Positions 35,655-45,786 are shown, counted from the first letter of the stretch. The stretch: DNA of 64,000 bases from Holophagaceae bacterium (GCA_023257195.1 JALRCU010000041.1:62001-126000), one strand, 5' to 3'. Made by a program: numbers and translations. The notes: a model not told the origin generated them from the sequence alone.

Positions 35655-38006
35655 ATGTGCCTACGACATCGAGTCGCCTTAAGTTTCATGCTCTGTTCCC
35701 TTTTTTTAGGGGCGCAACAAAAAATCACTTCGCCTCTAACCATAGATTGGATCATGCAGGGTCCTTCCCTTTATGGAAACACACCCCAAAATATTTTTTG
35801 GTCGCCGGATGGATCGAAACTTTATTTTTCTTGGAAACCAAGTAGTGCAGATATCGATGATCCTATGGAAATCTTTAGCGTAGACCGAAGCGGCAAAAAT
35901 GTTCGAAGACTGTCTAAAGAAGAACTTCGAGACCTTCCCCCCACGCGAGGATCTAAAAGTCCCGATGGTCGATGGATTGCATTCTCAGACAAAGGGGATA
36001 TTTATCTTCACAACATTAAAACCAAGACTAATGTAGCGTTGACTTCTACTACAGAGCCAGAGTCTTCCCCTGTTTTTGGAAATAAAGGTTCAGACGTCTA
36101 TTTCGTTCGTTCTAATAATTTATTCTCCGTCAATCTTGATACAGGCCAAATTTTACAACACACAGATATTCGAAGTACGGGGTCGGATACGCAATCTTTT
36201 TCTACCCCAGGTCGCGGAGGTCGGGGGTCATTAGGTGATCAGGCTGATCGGGGAACCGATAGCCAAGAGTGGGTCAAACAAGAAGAGCGGGTTCTCTTTG
36301 AGACCATCCGACGACGAACGGATCGGCGCATGAAAGATGATCAAACACGACGCGAGGAGCAAACAAGAAAGCCGTTTGTGCTTCCTCCAACTGCATCTGT
36401 TGCATCGATACGACCGACACCTGACGGTCGATATATCATACTTAATTTGAATTTTCCTGCAGCGAAAGCCATCAATACGATTGTCCCTTCCTATGTCACC
36501 GAAAAGGGCTATGTTGAAAATATTCCCTCGAGGTCGCTCGTAGGCGATCAACAATCAACTTCTCAATGGATTCGAATCGACTCTAAGACCGGTGAAGCAA
36601 AGCCCTTTCAAATGATGCTTGAGGAGGGCAAGGAATCTAAGCGATCTATTCGTTTATCTGAACTTAGTTGGAACGAAGAAGGAACTCGGGCTATTGCTTA
36701 TGCTCGTGCTACCGATAATAAAGACGAATGGATTCTTGCTATGGACTTAGATATGGCACAGGGCCGGATTCTCTATAGCCATCAGGATAAAGCTTGGATC
36801 GGAGGGCCCGGAGCCTTTGTTTTTGGATGGATTAATAATGAAGAGATCTATTTTGAATCCGAATCGAGTGGCTGGGCGCATCTTTACCGAATGTCTTATC
36901 GGGGAGGCAAGCCCGTGGCATTGACGAGTGGCTCCTGGGAAGTTCAATCAGTCACTCTCATGCCTAATAAAAAGGATTTCCTACTAGTCACCAATGAAAA
37001 ACATCACGGAGAAAAACAAGTTTACCTCTTATCCGTCAATGGGGGAGAACGACGTCCATTGACCAACACCACAGGATTTCATGAACCATATATTTCTCCC
37101 GATGGCAAAACAATGGCTGATCTTGCTTCATCCGCTAATCGCCCTCCAGAAATTTTTATTAAGCAATTAAACACTAATAAATTACCTATTCAGATAACAA
37201 AGTCGATCTCAAATGATTTTGAGAGTCGTCCGTGGATTATTCCACCGGTGCTTACCTTTACTGCCCGAGATGGAGCACAAGTACCCGCTCGACTCTACAA
37301 GCCAACTCAGTGGAAGGCAGGGGGTCCCGCGGTTCTCTTTATTCATGGGGCTGGCTATCTCCAAAATGCCCACAAAGGTTGGTCTACTTATCCGAGAGAA
37401 TACATGTTCCATCATTTTTTAATGGAACAGGGTTATTTGGTTCTCGATATCGACTACCGAGGGTCCTCCGGATATGGACGAGATTGGCGAACCGCGATTT
37501 CTACCTTCATGGGTGGTAAAGATTTGGATGACGCCGTCGACGCTGCTCGTTGGATGACTTCAGAATTCCAAGTAGACCCCAAGCGTATTGGAATATATGG
37601 AGGAAGCTACGGGGGCTTCATCACTTTGATGGCAATGTTTACGAAGCCTGACGTTTTTAATGCAGGAGCAGCGTTACGTCCGGTTACTGATTGGGCTCAC
37701 TACAATCATGGCTATACCTCTAATATTCTAGGTGAACCCCAAAAAGAAAGTGAAGCCTATCGACGTAGTTCACCCATCTATCATGCTCAAGGTCTTCAAG
37801 GTGCTCTTTTGATTTGTCATGGAGTTATCGATACCAACGTCCATTTCCAAGACAGCGTTCGTTTGGCTCAAAAACTGATCGAGCTCCGGAAAGAAAATTG
37901 GGAATTAGCACTCTATCCCGCTGAAGACCATGGTTTTCGAGAGGCTACAAGTTGGGCAGACGAATTCAAGCGTATCTTCAAGCTATTTGAAAATAATCTA
38001 AAATAA
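35655..38006 (+). CDS. Exported S9-family (prolyl oligopeptidase/DPP IV-like) peptidase
   Basis: A 783-residue serine peptidase. After a signal sequence (MCLRHRVALSFMLCSLFLGA) comes a beta-propeller of PD40/WD40-like blades (for example WSPDGSKLYF, SPDGRWIAF and TPDGRYIIL), then the alpha/beta-hydrolase domain from about 570. The nucleophile is in GIYGGSYGGF, the acid in GVIDTNVHFQD and the His in YPAEDHGF. An Arg- and Glu-rich helical insert lies at about 195-250. ATG 35655 is preceded by AGGAG; an upstream ATG would overlap hisS. It probably degrades peptides outside the cytoplasm. Confidence 0.93.
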   Translation: MCLRHRVALSFMLCSLFLGAQQKITSPLTIDWIMQGPSLYGNTPQNIFWSPDGSKLYFSWKPSSADIDDPMEIFSVDRSGKNVRRLSKEELRDLPPTRGSKSPDGRWIAFSDKGDIYLHNIKTKTNVALTSTTEPESSPVFGNKGSDVYFVRSNNLFSVNLDTGQILQHTDIRSTGSDTQSFSTPGRGGRGSLGDQADRGTDSQEWVKQEERVLFETIRRRTDRRMKDDQTRREEQTRKPFVLPPTASVASIRPTPDGRYIILNLNFPAAKAINTIVPSYVTEKGYVENIPSRSLVGDQQSTSQWIRIDSKTGEAKPFQMMLEEGKESKRSIRLSELSWNEEGTRAIAYARATDNKDEWILAMDLDMAQGRILYSHQDKAWIGGPGAFVFGWINNEEIYFESESSGWAHLYRMSYRGGKPVALTSGSWEVQSVTLMPNKKDFLLVTNEKHHGEKQVYLLSVNGGERRPLTNTTGFHEPYISPDGKTMADLASSANRPPEIFIKQLNTNKLPIQITKSISNDFESRPWIIPPVLTFTARDGAQVPARLYKPTQWKAGGPAVLFIHGAGYLQNAHKGWSTYPREYMFHHFLMEQGYLVLDIDYRGSSGYGRDWRTAISTFMGGKDLDDAVDAARWMTSEFQVDPKRIGIYGGSYGGFITLMAMFTKPDVFNAGAALRPVTDWAHYNHGYTSNILGEPQKESEAYRRSSPIYHAQGLQGALLICHGVIDTNVHFQDSVRLAQKLIELRKENWELALYPAEDHGFREATSWADEFKRIFKLFENNLK

Positions 38007-38041
38007 CCTCGCATTTCAACGTTCTAGTCTCTATACGGAGG

Positions 38042-38088
38042 GGTATCAGCATATAAGTAATGCACTTCTATGCTGATACCTTTATTCT
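38042..38088 (+). terminator. Intrinsic terminator-like hairpin after the S9 peptidase
   Basis: A perfect 12-base inverted repeat (GGTATCAGCATA at 38042-38053 against TATGCTGATACC at 38069-38080) is followed by TTTATTCTT. The loop contains a further AAGT/ACTT pairing, so the stem can extend to 16 pairs with one mismatch. It lies between the S9 peptidase stop and aspS and should separate their transcripts. Confidence 0.75.
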
Positions 38089-38107
38089 TGTAAATTAGAG
38101 GATTTGA

Positions 38108-40087
38108 ATGACCAAATCACCAAAACAGTCCATGCAACGAAGTCACCGGAACGGGGATTTATCTCGCGTTCATGTAGGTGAGACCGTGCATTTACTGGGA
38201 TGGGCTCGAAGAGTACGCAATCTTGGGTCCCTGATATTCATCGATTTGAGAGATCGCTGGGGACTCGTCCAGCTCACAGCAGATACAACAACTATTTCAC
38301 CTGAACTCTTGCATACTTTAAAATCTGTAAGAAGTGAATTTGTACTGTCGGTTCAAGGAACTGTTGAACTTAGAAAAAGTCCCAATCAAGAGATGCCAAC
38401 AGGAGATATTGAAGTTCGAATTCTCGACCTCAAAATCCTGAATTCATCTTTGACGCCTCCCATTCCCGTTGAAGACGGGGAAGAACCTGCAGGAGAAGAA
38501 CTACGCCTTCGATATCGCTACTTGGATTTGAGAAAAAACTCTCTTCAAAAGAATTTATGGCTTCGAAGTGAGATGACTCACCTTATTCGTGATCATTTTC
38601 GTCAAAATGATTTCATTGAAGTCGAAACTCCCATTTTGACAAAATCAACACCCGAAGGTGCGAGAGACTACCTTGTACCAAGTCGTGTTCATGCAGGAGA
38701 ATTTTTTGCACTCCCCCAGAGTCCCCAGCTCTTCAAGCAATTACTTCAGGTTTCAGGGTTCGAAAGATACTTTCAAATTTGTCGGTGCTTCAGAGACGAG
38801 GATCTAAGAGCCGATCGCCAACCTGAATTTACCCAAGTTGATGTCGAGATGAGTTTTATTAATCAAGATGATATTCAGGATTTGATATCAAGACTCATGG
38901 TTCGTCTTTCCAGTATGGTAGGACGGACGATACATACACCAATACCTCAAATAACCTATCGAGATGCAATGGAATTTTATGGATCGGATAAACCTGACTT
39001 AAGATTTGAAAATCGTATTTTTGATGTGACTCATTTCTTTGCCCATTCCGAATTTAAGCTTTTTAGAAATGCCGCTGAAAGCCAAGGGCAACGTCGAGTG
39101 AGAGCCCTGGGATTTTCCGGGCCAGTGGCGGGAAATCTATCCCGAAAACAACTGGATCGTCTTGAAGAACAGGCCAAACATCTAGGAGCGGGTGGCCTGC
39201 CTTATATCAAATGGGGTAAGGAAGGTCTATCGAGTTCATTAAAAAAGTTTATATCAGAAGAAGAGGCTGGGGAAATTGCTAAAGCACTGGGCTTTAGTGG
39301 AGAAGGCTTAATTCTTCTCGCAGTAGGAACAGATACCCAAACCTCTAGAGTGTTAGGTGAGCTGCGCAATCTTTGTGGACAACAGTTTGAGCTTATTGAT
39401 CCTTCGGTATTTGCCTTTGTATGGGTAACTGAGTTTCCGATGTTTGAATGGAACGAAGAATCACATCGCTGGGTTGCCGTTCATCATCCATTCACTAGCC
39501 CCCATCCTGACGATCTTGAACTACTTGAAGATCGACCCAGTGCCTGCCGGGCTTTGGCATACGATCTAGTTCTGAATGGCTTCGAGATTGGAGGTGGATC
39601 CATTCGTATTCACAGTTCTGAACTCCAATCTCGTATATTTAGGCTTTTAGGTATTTCAGCAGCCGAGGCTCAAGAAAAATTTGGATTTTTACTTGAAGCA
39701 CTTAGCTACGGAGCCCCTCCCATGGGAGGCATTGCTTTGGGATTAGATCGAATGGCCATGCTATTTGCTGGAGAAGCCAGTATCCGCGAAGTGATCGCGT
39801 TTCCTAAAACCGCTCAAGCCCGTTGCCTGATGACCTCTGCACCTAGTTTTGTAGATCTTCGTCAACTTACGGATCTAGGATTACTCAAAGAAAATAAACA
39901 AACCTATCGCGTAGGTGCTGTTTTTTTTGAATCAGAGGCCTCAAGTCCTGCCCTAAGGCGAGCCTTAGGTAAAAGAATTCAGGAAATGACTTCAACACAG
40001 ACGCAAGGTTTGATTTCCTTCGACTCAAAGGGTCAAGTCATTGATGCTCGTACCATCCAAGAGGGTCCCTTTTTCGAATTTGAGTAG
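38108..40087 (+). CDS. aspS: Aspartyl-tRNA synthetase with C-terminal extension
   Basis: A 659-residue bacterial-type AspRS: OB-fold anticodon domain, class II core with FRDEDLRADRQPEFTQVD (motif 2), GAD insertion, and GLDRMAMLFAGEASIREVIA (motif 3). The anticodon-domain segment RNLGSLIF has Leu where non-discriminating enzymes have His; with a separate asnS in this window it is probably aspartate-specific. After the usual end near APSFVDLRQLTDL about 65 extra residues follow, of unknown role. GAGG precedes the ATG by six bases. Convergent with a DegT gene across six bases. Confidence 0.95.
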   Translation: MTKSPKQSMQRSHRNGDLSRVHVGETVHLLGWARRVRNLGSLIFIDLRDRWGLVQLTADTTTISPELLHTLKSVRSEFVLSVQGTVELRKSPNQEMPTGDIEVRILDLKILNSSLTPPIPVEDGEEPAGEELRLRYRYLDLRKNSLQKNLWLRSEMTHLIRDHFRQNDFIEVETPILTKSTPEGARDYLVPSRVHAGEFFALPQSPQLFKQLLQVSGFERYFQICRCFRDEDLRADRQPEFTQVDVEMSFINQDDIQDLISRLMVRLSSMVGRTIHTPIPQITYRDAMEFYGSDKPDLRFENRIFDVTHFFAHSEFKLFRNAAESQGQRRVRALGFSGPVAGNLSRKQLDRLEEQAKHLGAGGLPYIKWGKEGLSSSLKKFISEEEAGEIAKALGFSGEGLILLAVGTDTQTSRVLGELRNLCGQQFELIDPSVFAFVWVTEFPMFEWNEESHRWVAVHHPFTSPHPDDLELLEDRPSACRALAYDLVLNGFEIGGGSIRIHSSELQSRIFRLLGISAAEAQEKFGFLLEALSYGAPPMGGIALGLDRMAMLFAGEASIREVIAFPKTAQARCLMTSAPSFVDLRQLTDLGLLKENKQTYRVGAVFFESEASSPALRRALGKRIQEMTSTQTQGLISFDSKGQVIDARTIQEGPFFEFE

Positions 40088-40093
40088 GCCCGC

Positions 40094-41290
40094 TTACTTT
40101 TTACTAGCAGCTATCAATATGTCTTTAATAATATTGACGATCAAATCCTGATCTTCTTCCGTGAGTCCCGGCCACAAAGGAAGGCTTAACAAGCGATCCC
40201 CACTCCATTCCGAATGAGGTAAGCCTTGGGGCGGAAGCGCATGGGGATGAGATTGATAGTAATTTTGATAAAACGTGTGAAGATGAGCGGGTCGATAGTG
40301 GATTCCTGAGCCAATATTCCGATCCTTAAGCGCTTGTACGAATTCGTCTCGACTGAGTCTAGCTTTTTCTGGCAGGATCCTAAAAACAAATAGATGAAAA
40401 CAGTGTCCAAAGGTCTCATCGCCTTCCCAGGGTAATCGGCATTCATCCACGTCCTGAAAAAGACGAAGGTAGCGCTTAAAAAGCTCTCCGCGTCGAAGAT
40501 TGAATTGATCTAGTCTGGGTAACTGATGAAGTCCAAGAGCGGCTTGAAGGTCCATAAAATTCGCTTTTCGGGCGGGCTCAACTACATCGATGTGAAGATT
40601 TCCCTCTTTACTTTGACGTTTCCATGCATCTTTTTCAATGCCGTGAAAGCGTAATCGGGTAATCCGATTGAGATAGTTTTCATTGTGAAACGCAATTGCG
40701 CCCCCTTCACCCGTGGTCATATTTTTATTTGGATGAAAACTGAAGATTGACATCACCGAACGGGGATCGCTTCCAATCTTTTTTCCTTTATACGACGCAC
40801 CCATAGCCTGAGCTGCGTCCTCAATCACCCATAACTGATGGCGTTCAGCAATGGCCCAAATCGAATCCATATCACAGGGAAGTCCCGTTAGATGAACTGG
40901 GATGATACCCTTTGTGCGGGGAGTGATTGCAGCTTCTATTTTTTCAGGATCGATATTAAGTGTGCGAGGGTCGATATCCACCAAAACCGGGATGCCTCCC
41001 CTTAGAATGATGGTAGAGAGCGTGCTTACCCAAGTCAAAGAGCTAGTAATTACTTCGTCTCCAGGTTGAAGGTCCATCACCTGAAGCGATACCTCTTGCG
41101 CTGTTGTAGCGCTATTCATCACTCGGACAAAAGGCACATTATTATAGATCGAGAGGTGCTCTTCGAATTTAGCAGTTTTAGGTCCAGTCGTCAGCCAGCC
41201 GCTATGGATAGAATCAATTAATTCGTTGATTTCTTCTTGACCGATGACGGGTCTCGAAAAAGGTAAAAAAGATTCTCTGCGCAAAGCCAT
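40094..41290 (-). CDS. PLP-dependent sugar aminotransferase, DegT/DnrJ/EryC1 (ArnB-like)
   Basis: A 398-residue fold-type I aminotransferase acting on nucleotide-linked keto sugars. The PLP lysine lies in FSFHPNKNMTTGEGGAI, with Asp-pyridine contact in VIEDAAQAMGASYKGK. The opening FSRPVIGQEEINELIDSI and the HYRPAHL segment near the end are close to ArnB/PseC proteins, which make amino sugars for lipid A or surface glycans. No other sugar-nucleotide genes are adjacent, so the substrate is unknown. Divergent from a histidine kinase. Confidence 0.9.
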   Translation of the reverse strand: MALRRESFLPFSRPVIGQEEINELIDSIHSGWLTTGPKTAKFEEHLSIYNNVPFVRVMNSATTAQEVSLQVMDLQPGDEVITSSLTWVSTLSTIILRGGIPVLVDIDPRTLNIDPEKIEAAITPRTKGIIPVHLTGLPCDMDSIWAIAERHQLWVIEDAAQAMGASYKGKKIGSDPRSVMSIFSFHPNKNMTTGEGGAIAFHNENYLNRITRLRFHGIEKDAWKRQSKEGNLHIDVVEPARKANFMDLQAALGLHQLPRLDQFNLRRGELFKRYLRLFQDVDECRLPWEGDETFGHCFHLFVFRILPEKARLSRDEFVQALKDRNIGSGIHYRPAHLHTFYQNYYQSHPHALPPQGLPHSEWSGDRLLSLPLWPGLTEEDQDLIVNIIKDILIAASKK

Positions 41291-41346
41291 TCTTTCTCCC
41301 AGAATGCCTAGTATTATCTCACTATATAGCTTGGTTGGGACACAGA

Positions 41347-42576
41347 ATGAGCACTGATCCAGATAAAGAGATAGATCAACAGCGATTCGTCTTTATTGTG
41401 GCCACTATCCTTTTGATTTCGCTTATAGGATGGTGGATCTCACTACAAATTTCACAGACACAAGATATTTTAAGTGCTCGTATTGAAAAACTAAAGTCGG
41501 TTCGAGCCGAAGCTTGGCTTTACGATAGTTCAAAAGTACTCAAATACTACGAAGATAGCGGAGCTCTCGGCAAAAAGGATGGCTCGGACATCGTTATTGT
41601 CTCAAAGTTACCTACTGAGCTCCAGAGCCGCAAAGAAAGAATCGCAGATATTGCTGCTAAATTTCCAGATGTTCAAATTGTGCCAAAGCCTGTGGCCGCA
41701 GATGATCCCCCTTTGCTGGACATGTTTGATGCCTATCTGACGTCGGATCAGAGTAAGTTAGAGAATCTAGAGCGTGAGCGTGTATCAGTGATTTGGAAAG
41801 CGGCTCTTCAGAGCGGTGCTATGGCTATTGGAATCCTGACGGGATTGATAATGATATATAACAAATTAAATGACGAACTCGATCTCAAGCTGCGTCAAAA
41901 GAATTTTCTCGATGCGGTAACTCATGAACTCAAAACTCCGATTGCTTCCATTCGTATTTGGACAGAGACTCTTTTTTCTAAGTCACTTAAGGAAGAGCAG
42001 CTAGCGAAGATATCCTTTCGAATGAACCAGGATCTTACTCGACTGTCCGATCTTGTTGGGAATCTTCTTGTAGTCGCCCGGGGTGAAGCAGGCGGACTAT
42101 CTTCTAATCCCCAACTTCTTAATTTAAGTGAAAGTCTCTCGAGAATCTTGTCGACGATGGATCAAAAGTTGGGTCCTGGCAATCTAGGACTCGCCCAAGA
42201 GATCCAGGAAGACATTTATGTGAAAGCCGATCCTGAGCAGATTGAAATCATCATCGAAAATCTCCTATCTAATGCTTTTAAATATGCGGATAGTCCAAGG
42301 ACAACCGAGGTGCAGCTTAAGGTTGATAAAAGCCGCGCCATCTTGACCATTTCTGATCAAGGGTATGGAATTCATTCTCAGAATCTCACCAAGATTTTTG
42401 ATAAATTTTATCGATCGGGCGAGGAGATGACGCGCCGAGTCCCTGGAACTGGTTTAGGGCTCTTCTTGGTAAAGCAAATGGTGGAACTCAATGGAGGAAG
42501 CGTTAAGGTCACTTCTAAAGGCCCTGATCAAGGATCTACTTTTACCATTTTCTTACCGTGTGCTGAAAAGCTCTAA
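41347..42576 (+). CDS. Membrane sensor histidine kinase, orphan
   Basis: A 409-residue kinase with two membrane helices (about 13-34 and 155-175) flanking a ~120-residue extracytoplasmic sensor of no recognised fold. HisKA has the phospho-His in DAVTHELKTPIASIRI; the ATPase domain has N-box ENLLSNAFKYA, G1 ISDQGYGIHS and G2 VPGTGLGLFLVKQM. No response regulator is adjacent. A TTG four codons upstream is an alternative start. It shares a four-base stop overlap with convergent rsmI. Confidence 0.92.
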   Translation: MSTDPDKEIDQQRFVFIVATILLISLIGWWISLQISQTQDILSARIEKLKSVRAEAWLYDSSKVLKYYEDSGALGKKDGSDIVIVSKLPTELQSRKERIADIAAKFPDVQIVPKPVAADDPPLLDMFDAYLTSDQSKLENLERERVSVIWKAALQSGAMAIGILTGLIMIYNKLNDELDLKLRQKNFLDAVTHELKTPIASIRIWTETLFSKSLKEEQLAKISFRMNQDLTRLSDLVGNLLVVARGEAGGLSSNPQLLNLSESLSRILSTMDQKLGPGNLGLAQEIQEDIYVKADPEQIEIIIENLLSNAFKYADSPRTTEVQLKVDKSRAILTISDQGYGIHSQNLTKIFDKFYRSGEEMTRRVPGTGLGLFLVKQMVELNGGSVKVTSKGPDQGSTFTIFLPCAEKL

Positions 42577-43427
42577 TAATTTTCAACAGCTCTTCGGTAG
42601 ATTTCAGAAGCCGTGACTCCAAAATGCCGGGCTAAAGGCTTGGCCGCTTCTCGTAAGGTCATGCCCCCACTTCGAGCAGCTTCTAAATAGCGAATAGCCC
42701 ACTCGGGTAAGGTGTCTCCTAGAATTGCGGCTTGTTTATCGTGAATTACATTTTTACTGTCGGCACCCGAAATCACTAAGACCATTTCTCCTCGATCTTC
42801 AGTGCCGAGAGCGGCTATGACCTCTTGCGGGGTACCTCGATACCAAGTTTCATGCATCTTCGTCAATTCACGGCCCAACGCAATTTCGCGGTCAGGCATA
42901 AGCCGATAGATTTCCTTAAGCGTTTCATGAATTCTATGGGGCGCCTCAAAGACCAACGTGGTCTCTTCTCGCCCAGCAATCAACCTCAAAGCCTCTTGTC
43001 GACTAGTATTCTTGTTGGGCAGATAGCCAAGAAATGAGAATTTGTGACAAGGTAATCCTGAAGCAACGACACCCAGTAATACGGCGCTTGCGCCTGGAAG
43101 TACCGTAATTTGAGATGATACTTCACGCGCTAATCTTAGAATCTCAAATCCCGGATCATTGATACCCGGCATGCCAGCATCTGAGCAATAAGCAACAATT
43201 AGGTCTTGTTTTAAATAAGTCTGAATCTCCTTATAGACACCTTCATCTGCATGATCATCGAAGCGTAGTAGTTTTTTAACGATCCCAAGATGATCGAGTA
43301 ACGCCCCGGTTCGCCGGGTATCCTCGCACGCCACGACATCAGCTGTATTAAGGAGTTCCATCGATCGAACAGTGATGTCACCCAAATTTCCGATGGGCGT
43401 AGGGATCAAAATAAGATGGCCAGTCAT
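42573..43427 (-). CDS. rsmI: 16S rRNA (cytidine-1402-2'-O)-methyltransferase
   Basis: A 284-residue SAM-dependent methyltransferase of the tetrapyrrole-methylase fold. LILIPTPIGNLGDIT at the N-terminus, ADVVACEDTRRTG and AYCSDAGMPGINDPGF are all RsmI hallmarks; the C-terminal helical domain follows. It modifies C1402 in the ribosomal P site. It sits downstream of typA by 18 bases on the same strand, so the two translation genes may be cotranscribed. Confidence 0.95.
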   Translation of the reverse strand: MTGHLILIPTPIGNLGDITVRSMELLNTADVVACEDTRRTGALLDHLGIVKKLLRFDDHADEGVYKEIQTYLKQDLIVAYCSDAGMPGINDPGFEILRLAREVSSQITVLPGASAVLLGVVASGLPCHKFSFLGYLPNKNTSRQEALRLIAGREETTLVFEAPHRIHETLKEIYRLMPDREIALGRELTKMHETWYRGTPQEVIAALGTEDRGEMVLVISGADSKNVIHDKQAAILGDTLPEWAIRYLEAARSGGMTLREAAKPLARHFGVTASEIYRRAVENY

Positions 43428-43445
43428 ATGATCCTATTTTAGAAG

Positions 43446-45278
43446 TTAATAACTCTCTGAAATCTTTTTTTCGACTTTCTTTCTTTCATTCGCATCTAAA
43501 ATCCGTTTTCGCATACGAATAAAATGAGGGGTGACTTCAACTAGTTCGTCATCAGCAATATATTCGAGGGCTTGCTCGAGGGTATGCTCTCGAGGAGGAG
43601 TAAGACGAGTCGCTTCGTCGGAACCTGAGGCACGCATATTAGAAAGCTTTTTACCTTTGGCGATATTGACGACAAGATCATTTTCTCGAGAATGCTCCCC
43701 GACAATCATGCCCTCATAACACTTTGTTTGTGGATGGATGAAAATGACTCCACGATCCTCGAGATTCATCAGGGCAAACCCTACGGCCTCGGCGGTCTCC
43801 ATTGCCACCAAAACTCCATTTTTACGCCCAGGCAATTCTCCCTTAAAGGGCCCATAATGACTGAAGAGTGCATTCATAATGCCTTCGCCGCGAGTATCCG
43901 TCATGAATTCTGTCCGATAGCCAATTAAGCCACGGCTCGGAATCTTAAAGTGAAGGCGAAGCCGACCCCCTTCATTTCCCATGTCTTGCATCTCGGCCTT
44001 ACGCTGGCCTAGTTTTTCCATCACAATACCCATATAAATATCAGGTACGTCCACCACAAGATCTTCGTAGGGCTCCTCTTTCTCGCCGGTTTCTGGATTC
44101 GTATGAATGATAACCTCAGGTCTTGAAACACAAAGTTCAAAATCTTCTCGGCGCATATTTTCAATTAAAACAGAGAGGTGTAATTCTCCTCGACCTGATA
44201 CTTTGAAGCAGTCCGGGCTTTCAGTGTCTTCCACTCGAAGGGCTACATTATGTTGAAGTTCTTTCATAAGGCGCTCTCGAATTCTTCGACTTTGAACATT
44301 TTTACCATCTTGACCCGAGAAGGGTCCATTATTCACCATGAACATCATTGAAATGGTGGGTTCATCAATTTGGACGTAAGGCAAGGCATCCGGTTGCTCC
44401 ACGCTCGAGATTGTTTCCCCCACTCTAATATCTTCAATCCCGGCAATAGCGACAATATCCCCGGCCTGGCCTTTGGCGAGCGGGACTCGAGTAAGGCCCT
44501 CGAAACCATAGAGCTGGGTAATTTTATGCATTTGAATATCGCCATTCTGTTTGATTAAAGAAACGTTTCGTCCGACTTCTATTTCCCCATTAACTACCCG
44601 TCCAATTCCAATTTGTCCCACGAAATCGTTGTAGTCCATAAGGGTGACTAACATTTGGAGATTCGCAGATGGCGATCCCTTGGGAGGAGGACATTGGGTC
44701 GCAATAGTCTTAAAAAGCGCATCCATATTGGTGCTAACCTCGTCCATACTCATCATGGCGTAGCCGTTTTTGGCCGAGGCAAAGACACAGGGGAAATCAA
44801 GTTGATCATCGTTCGCATCAAGTTCAATTAATAAATCTAAAACACGCTCTTGAGACCAAAGGGGCCGTGCTCCAGGGCGATCTACTTTATTGATGACGAC
44901 AATGGGACGAAGTCCCAGAGCAAGCGCCTTACGCGTGACAAATTTAGTCTGTGGCATCGGCCCATCAAAACTATCAATGACCAAAAGAACGCTATCGACC
45001 ATGCTCAGTACCCGTTCGACTTCTCCACCAAAGTCTGCGTGTCCCGGGGTATCAACGATATTAAAACGGTAATCTTGCCACTTGACACTCGTGGTTTTTG
45101 CAAGAATGGTGATTCCACGCTCACGCTCTTGATCATTTGAGTCCATCGCACGCTCTTGCATGCGTTGATTGTCACGGAATGTATGGGTTGCTTTGAACAT
45201 GGCATCCACGAGAGTGGTCTTACCATGATCAACGTGGGCGATAATAGCAATGTTTCGAATGCTCTCGATATAATTCAT
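43446..45278 (-). CDS. typA: Ribosome-associated GTPase TypA/BipA
   Basis: A 610-residue translational GTPase. G1 [15 protein letters not shown]3 [15 protein letters not shown] and G4 [10 protein letters not shown] are intact; EF-G-like domains and the TypA-specific C-terminal domain ([20 protein letters not shown]) follow. BipA assists 50S assembly and stress-time translation. The ATG at 45278 is followed leftwards by rsmI. A GC-rich hairpin lies in its leader. Confidence 0.97.
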   Translation of the reverse strand: MNYIESIRNIAIIAHVDHGKTTLVDAMFKATHTFRDNQRMQERAMDSNDQERERGITILAKTTSVKWQDYRFNIVDTPGHADFGGEVERVLSMVDSVLLVIDSFDGPMPQTKFVTRKALALGLRPIVVINKVDRPGARPLWSQERVLDLLIELDANDDQLDFPCVFASAKNGYAMMSMDEVSTNMDALFKTIATQCPPPKGSPSANLQMLVTLMDYNDFVGQIGIGRVVNGEIEVGRNVSLIKQNGDIQMHKITQLYGFEGLTRVPLAKGQAGDIVAIAGIEDIRVGETISSVEQPDALPYVQIDEPTISMMFMVNNGPFSGQDGKNVQSRRIRERLMKELQHNVALRVEDTESPDCFKVSGRGELHLSVLIENMRREDFELCVSRPEVIIHTNPETGEKEEPYEDLVVDVPDIYMGIVMEKLGQRKAEMQDMGNEGGRLRLHFKIPSRGLIGYRTEFMTDTRGEGIMNALFSHYGPFKGELPGRKNGVLVAMETAEAVGFALMNLEDRGVIFIHPQTKCYEGMIVGEHSRENDLVVNIAKGKKLSNMRASGSDEATRLTPPREHTLEQALEYIADDELVEVTPHFIRMRKRILDANERKKVEKKISESY

Positions 45279-45307
45279 GAAAACCTATTCTTTCAGGAGA
45301 TAAGGAT

Positions 45308-45325
45308 CCCCTCTCAAGGGAGGGG
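45308..45325 (-). promoter_or_regulatory. GC-rich hairpin in the typA leader
   Basis: CCCCTC (45308-45313) and GAGGGG (45320-45325) form a six-pair stem with a six-base loop, about 30 bases ahead of the typA start. On the typA strand no U-run follows, so it is not an intrinsic terminator. It might affect ribosome access or message stability, or be chance. Confidence 0.25.
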
Positions 45326-45501
45326 CAAAAGACGGGGATATCATCGATCCCAGGCTCAATTTTATGAGGCTAGAACCTGTAATTGTAGCAGTTATGTGGA
45401 CTTTTAGGAACTTTTAAACGATGGAAATCCATCTTCATTTTTAGAAATTAGGATTATCATTTCTGTAACTCATAGACACCACATTCTCCTGAAGGGTCCC
45501 C

Positions 45502-45786
45502 ATGATCAAACTTGATATCGCTAACACAATCATGAACGTCCACCCCTGTAGTCGTCATACGGCTATCCAGGTCGTGGACATTCTGACTGAACGAATGAAG
45601 CAGGCCCTTTTGGAGGGCCATCGAATTGAAATTCGGGGTTTTGGCGTTTTCGAACCTCGACCTAGAAAAAATGGTTTGGGCCGAAATATCAAAACTGGAT
45701 CGTCGGTAGATATTCCCAAAGGAAGATCTATTCGATTCAAACCAGGTAAGGATTTACGGGATATGGGTTCCGGCGAGACCTCTTAA
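45502..45786 (+). CDS. HU/IHF-family nucleoid protein
   Basis: A 94-residue DNA-bending protein. The arm region GRNIKTGSSVDIPKGRSIRFKPGKDL, split as GRNIKTGSSVDIPKG and RSIRFKPGKDL, and RIEIRGFGVFEPRPR identify the HU/IHF fold; it is slightly nearer IHF in wording (IRGFGVFEPR). GAAGGG precedes the ATG. Its stop overlaps the convergent agmatinase stop through TTAA. Confidence 0.92.
   Translation: MIKLDIANTIMNVHPCSRHTAIQVVDILTERMKQALLEGHRIEIRGFGVFEPRPRKNGLGRNIKTGSSVDIPKGRSIRFKPGKDLRDMGSGETS

Noticed and set aside
45420-45433. GATGG-AAAT-CCATC hairpin followed by T-rich DNA
   Set aside because: It lies in a divergent spacer with no transcript approaching from the left on that strand; the stem is only five pairs.
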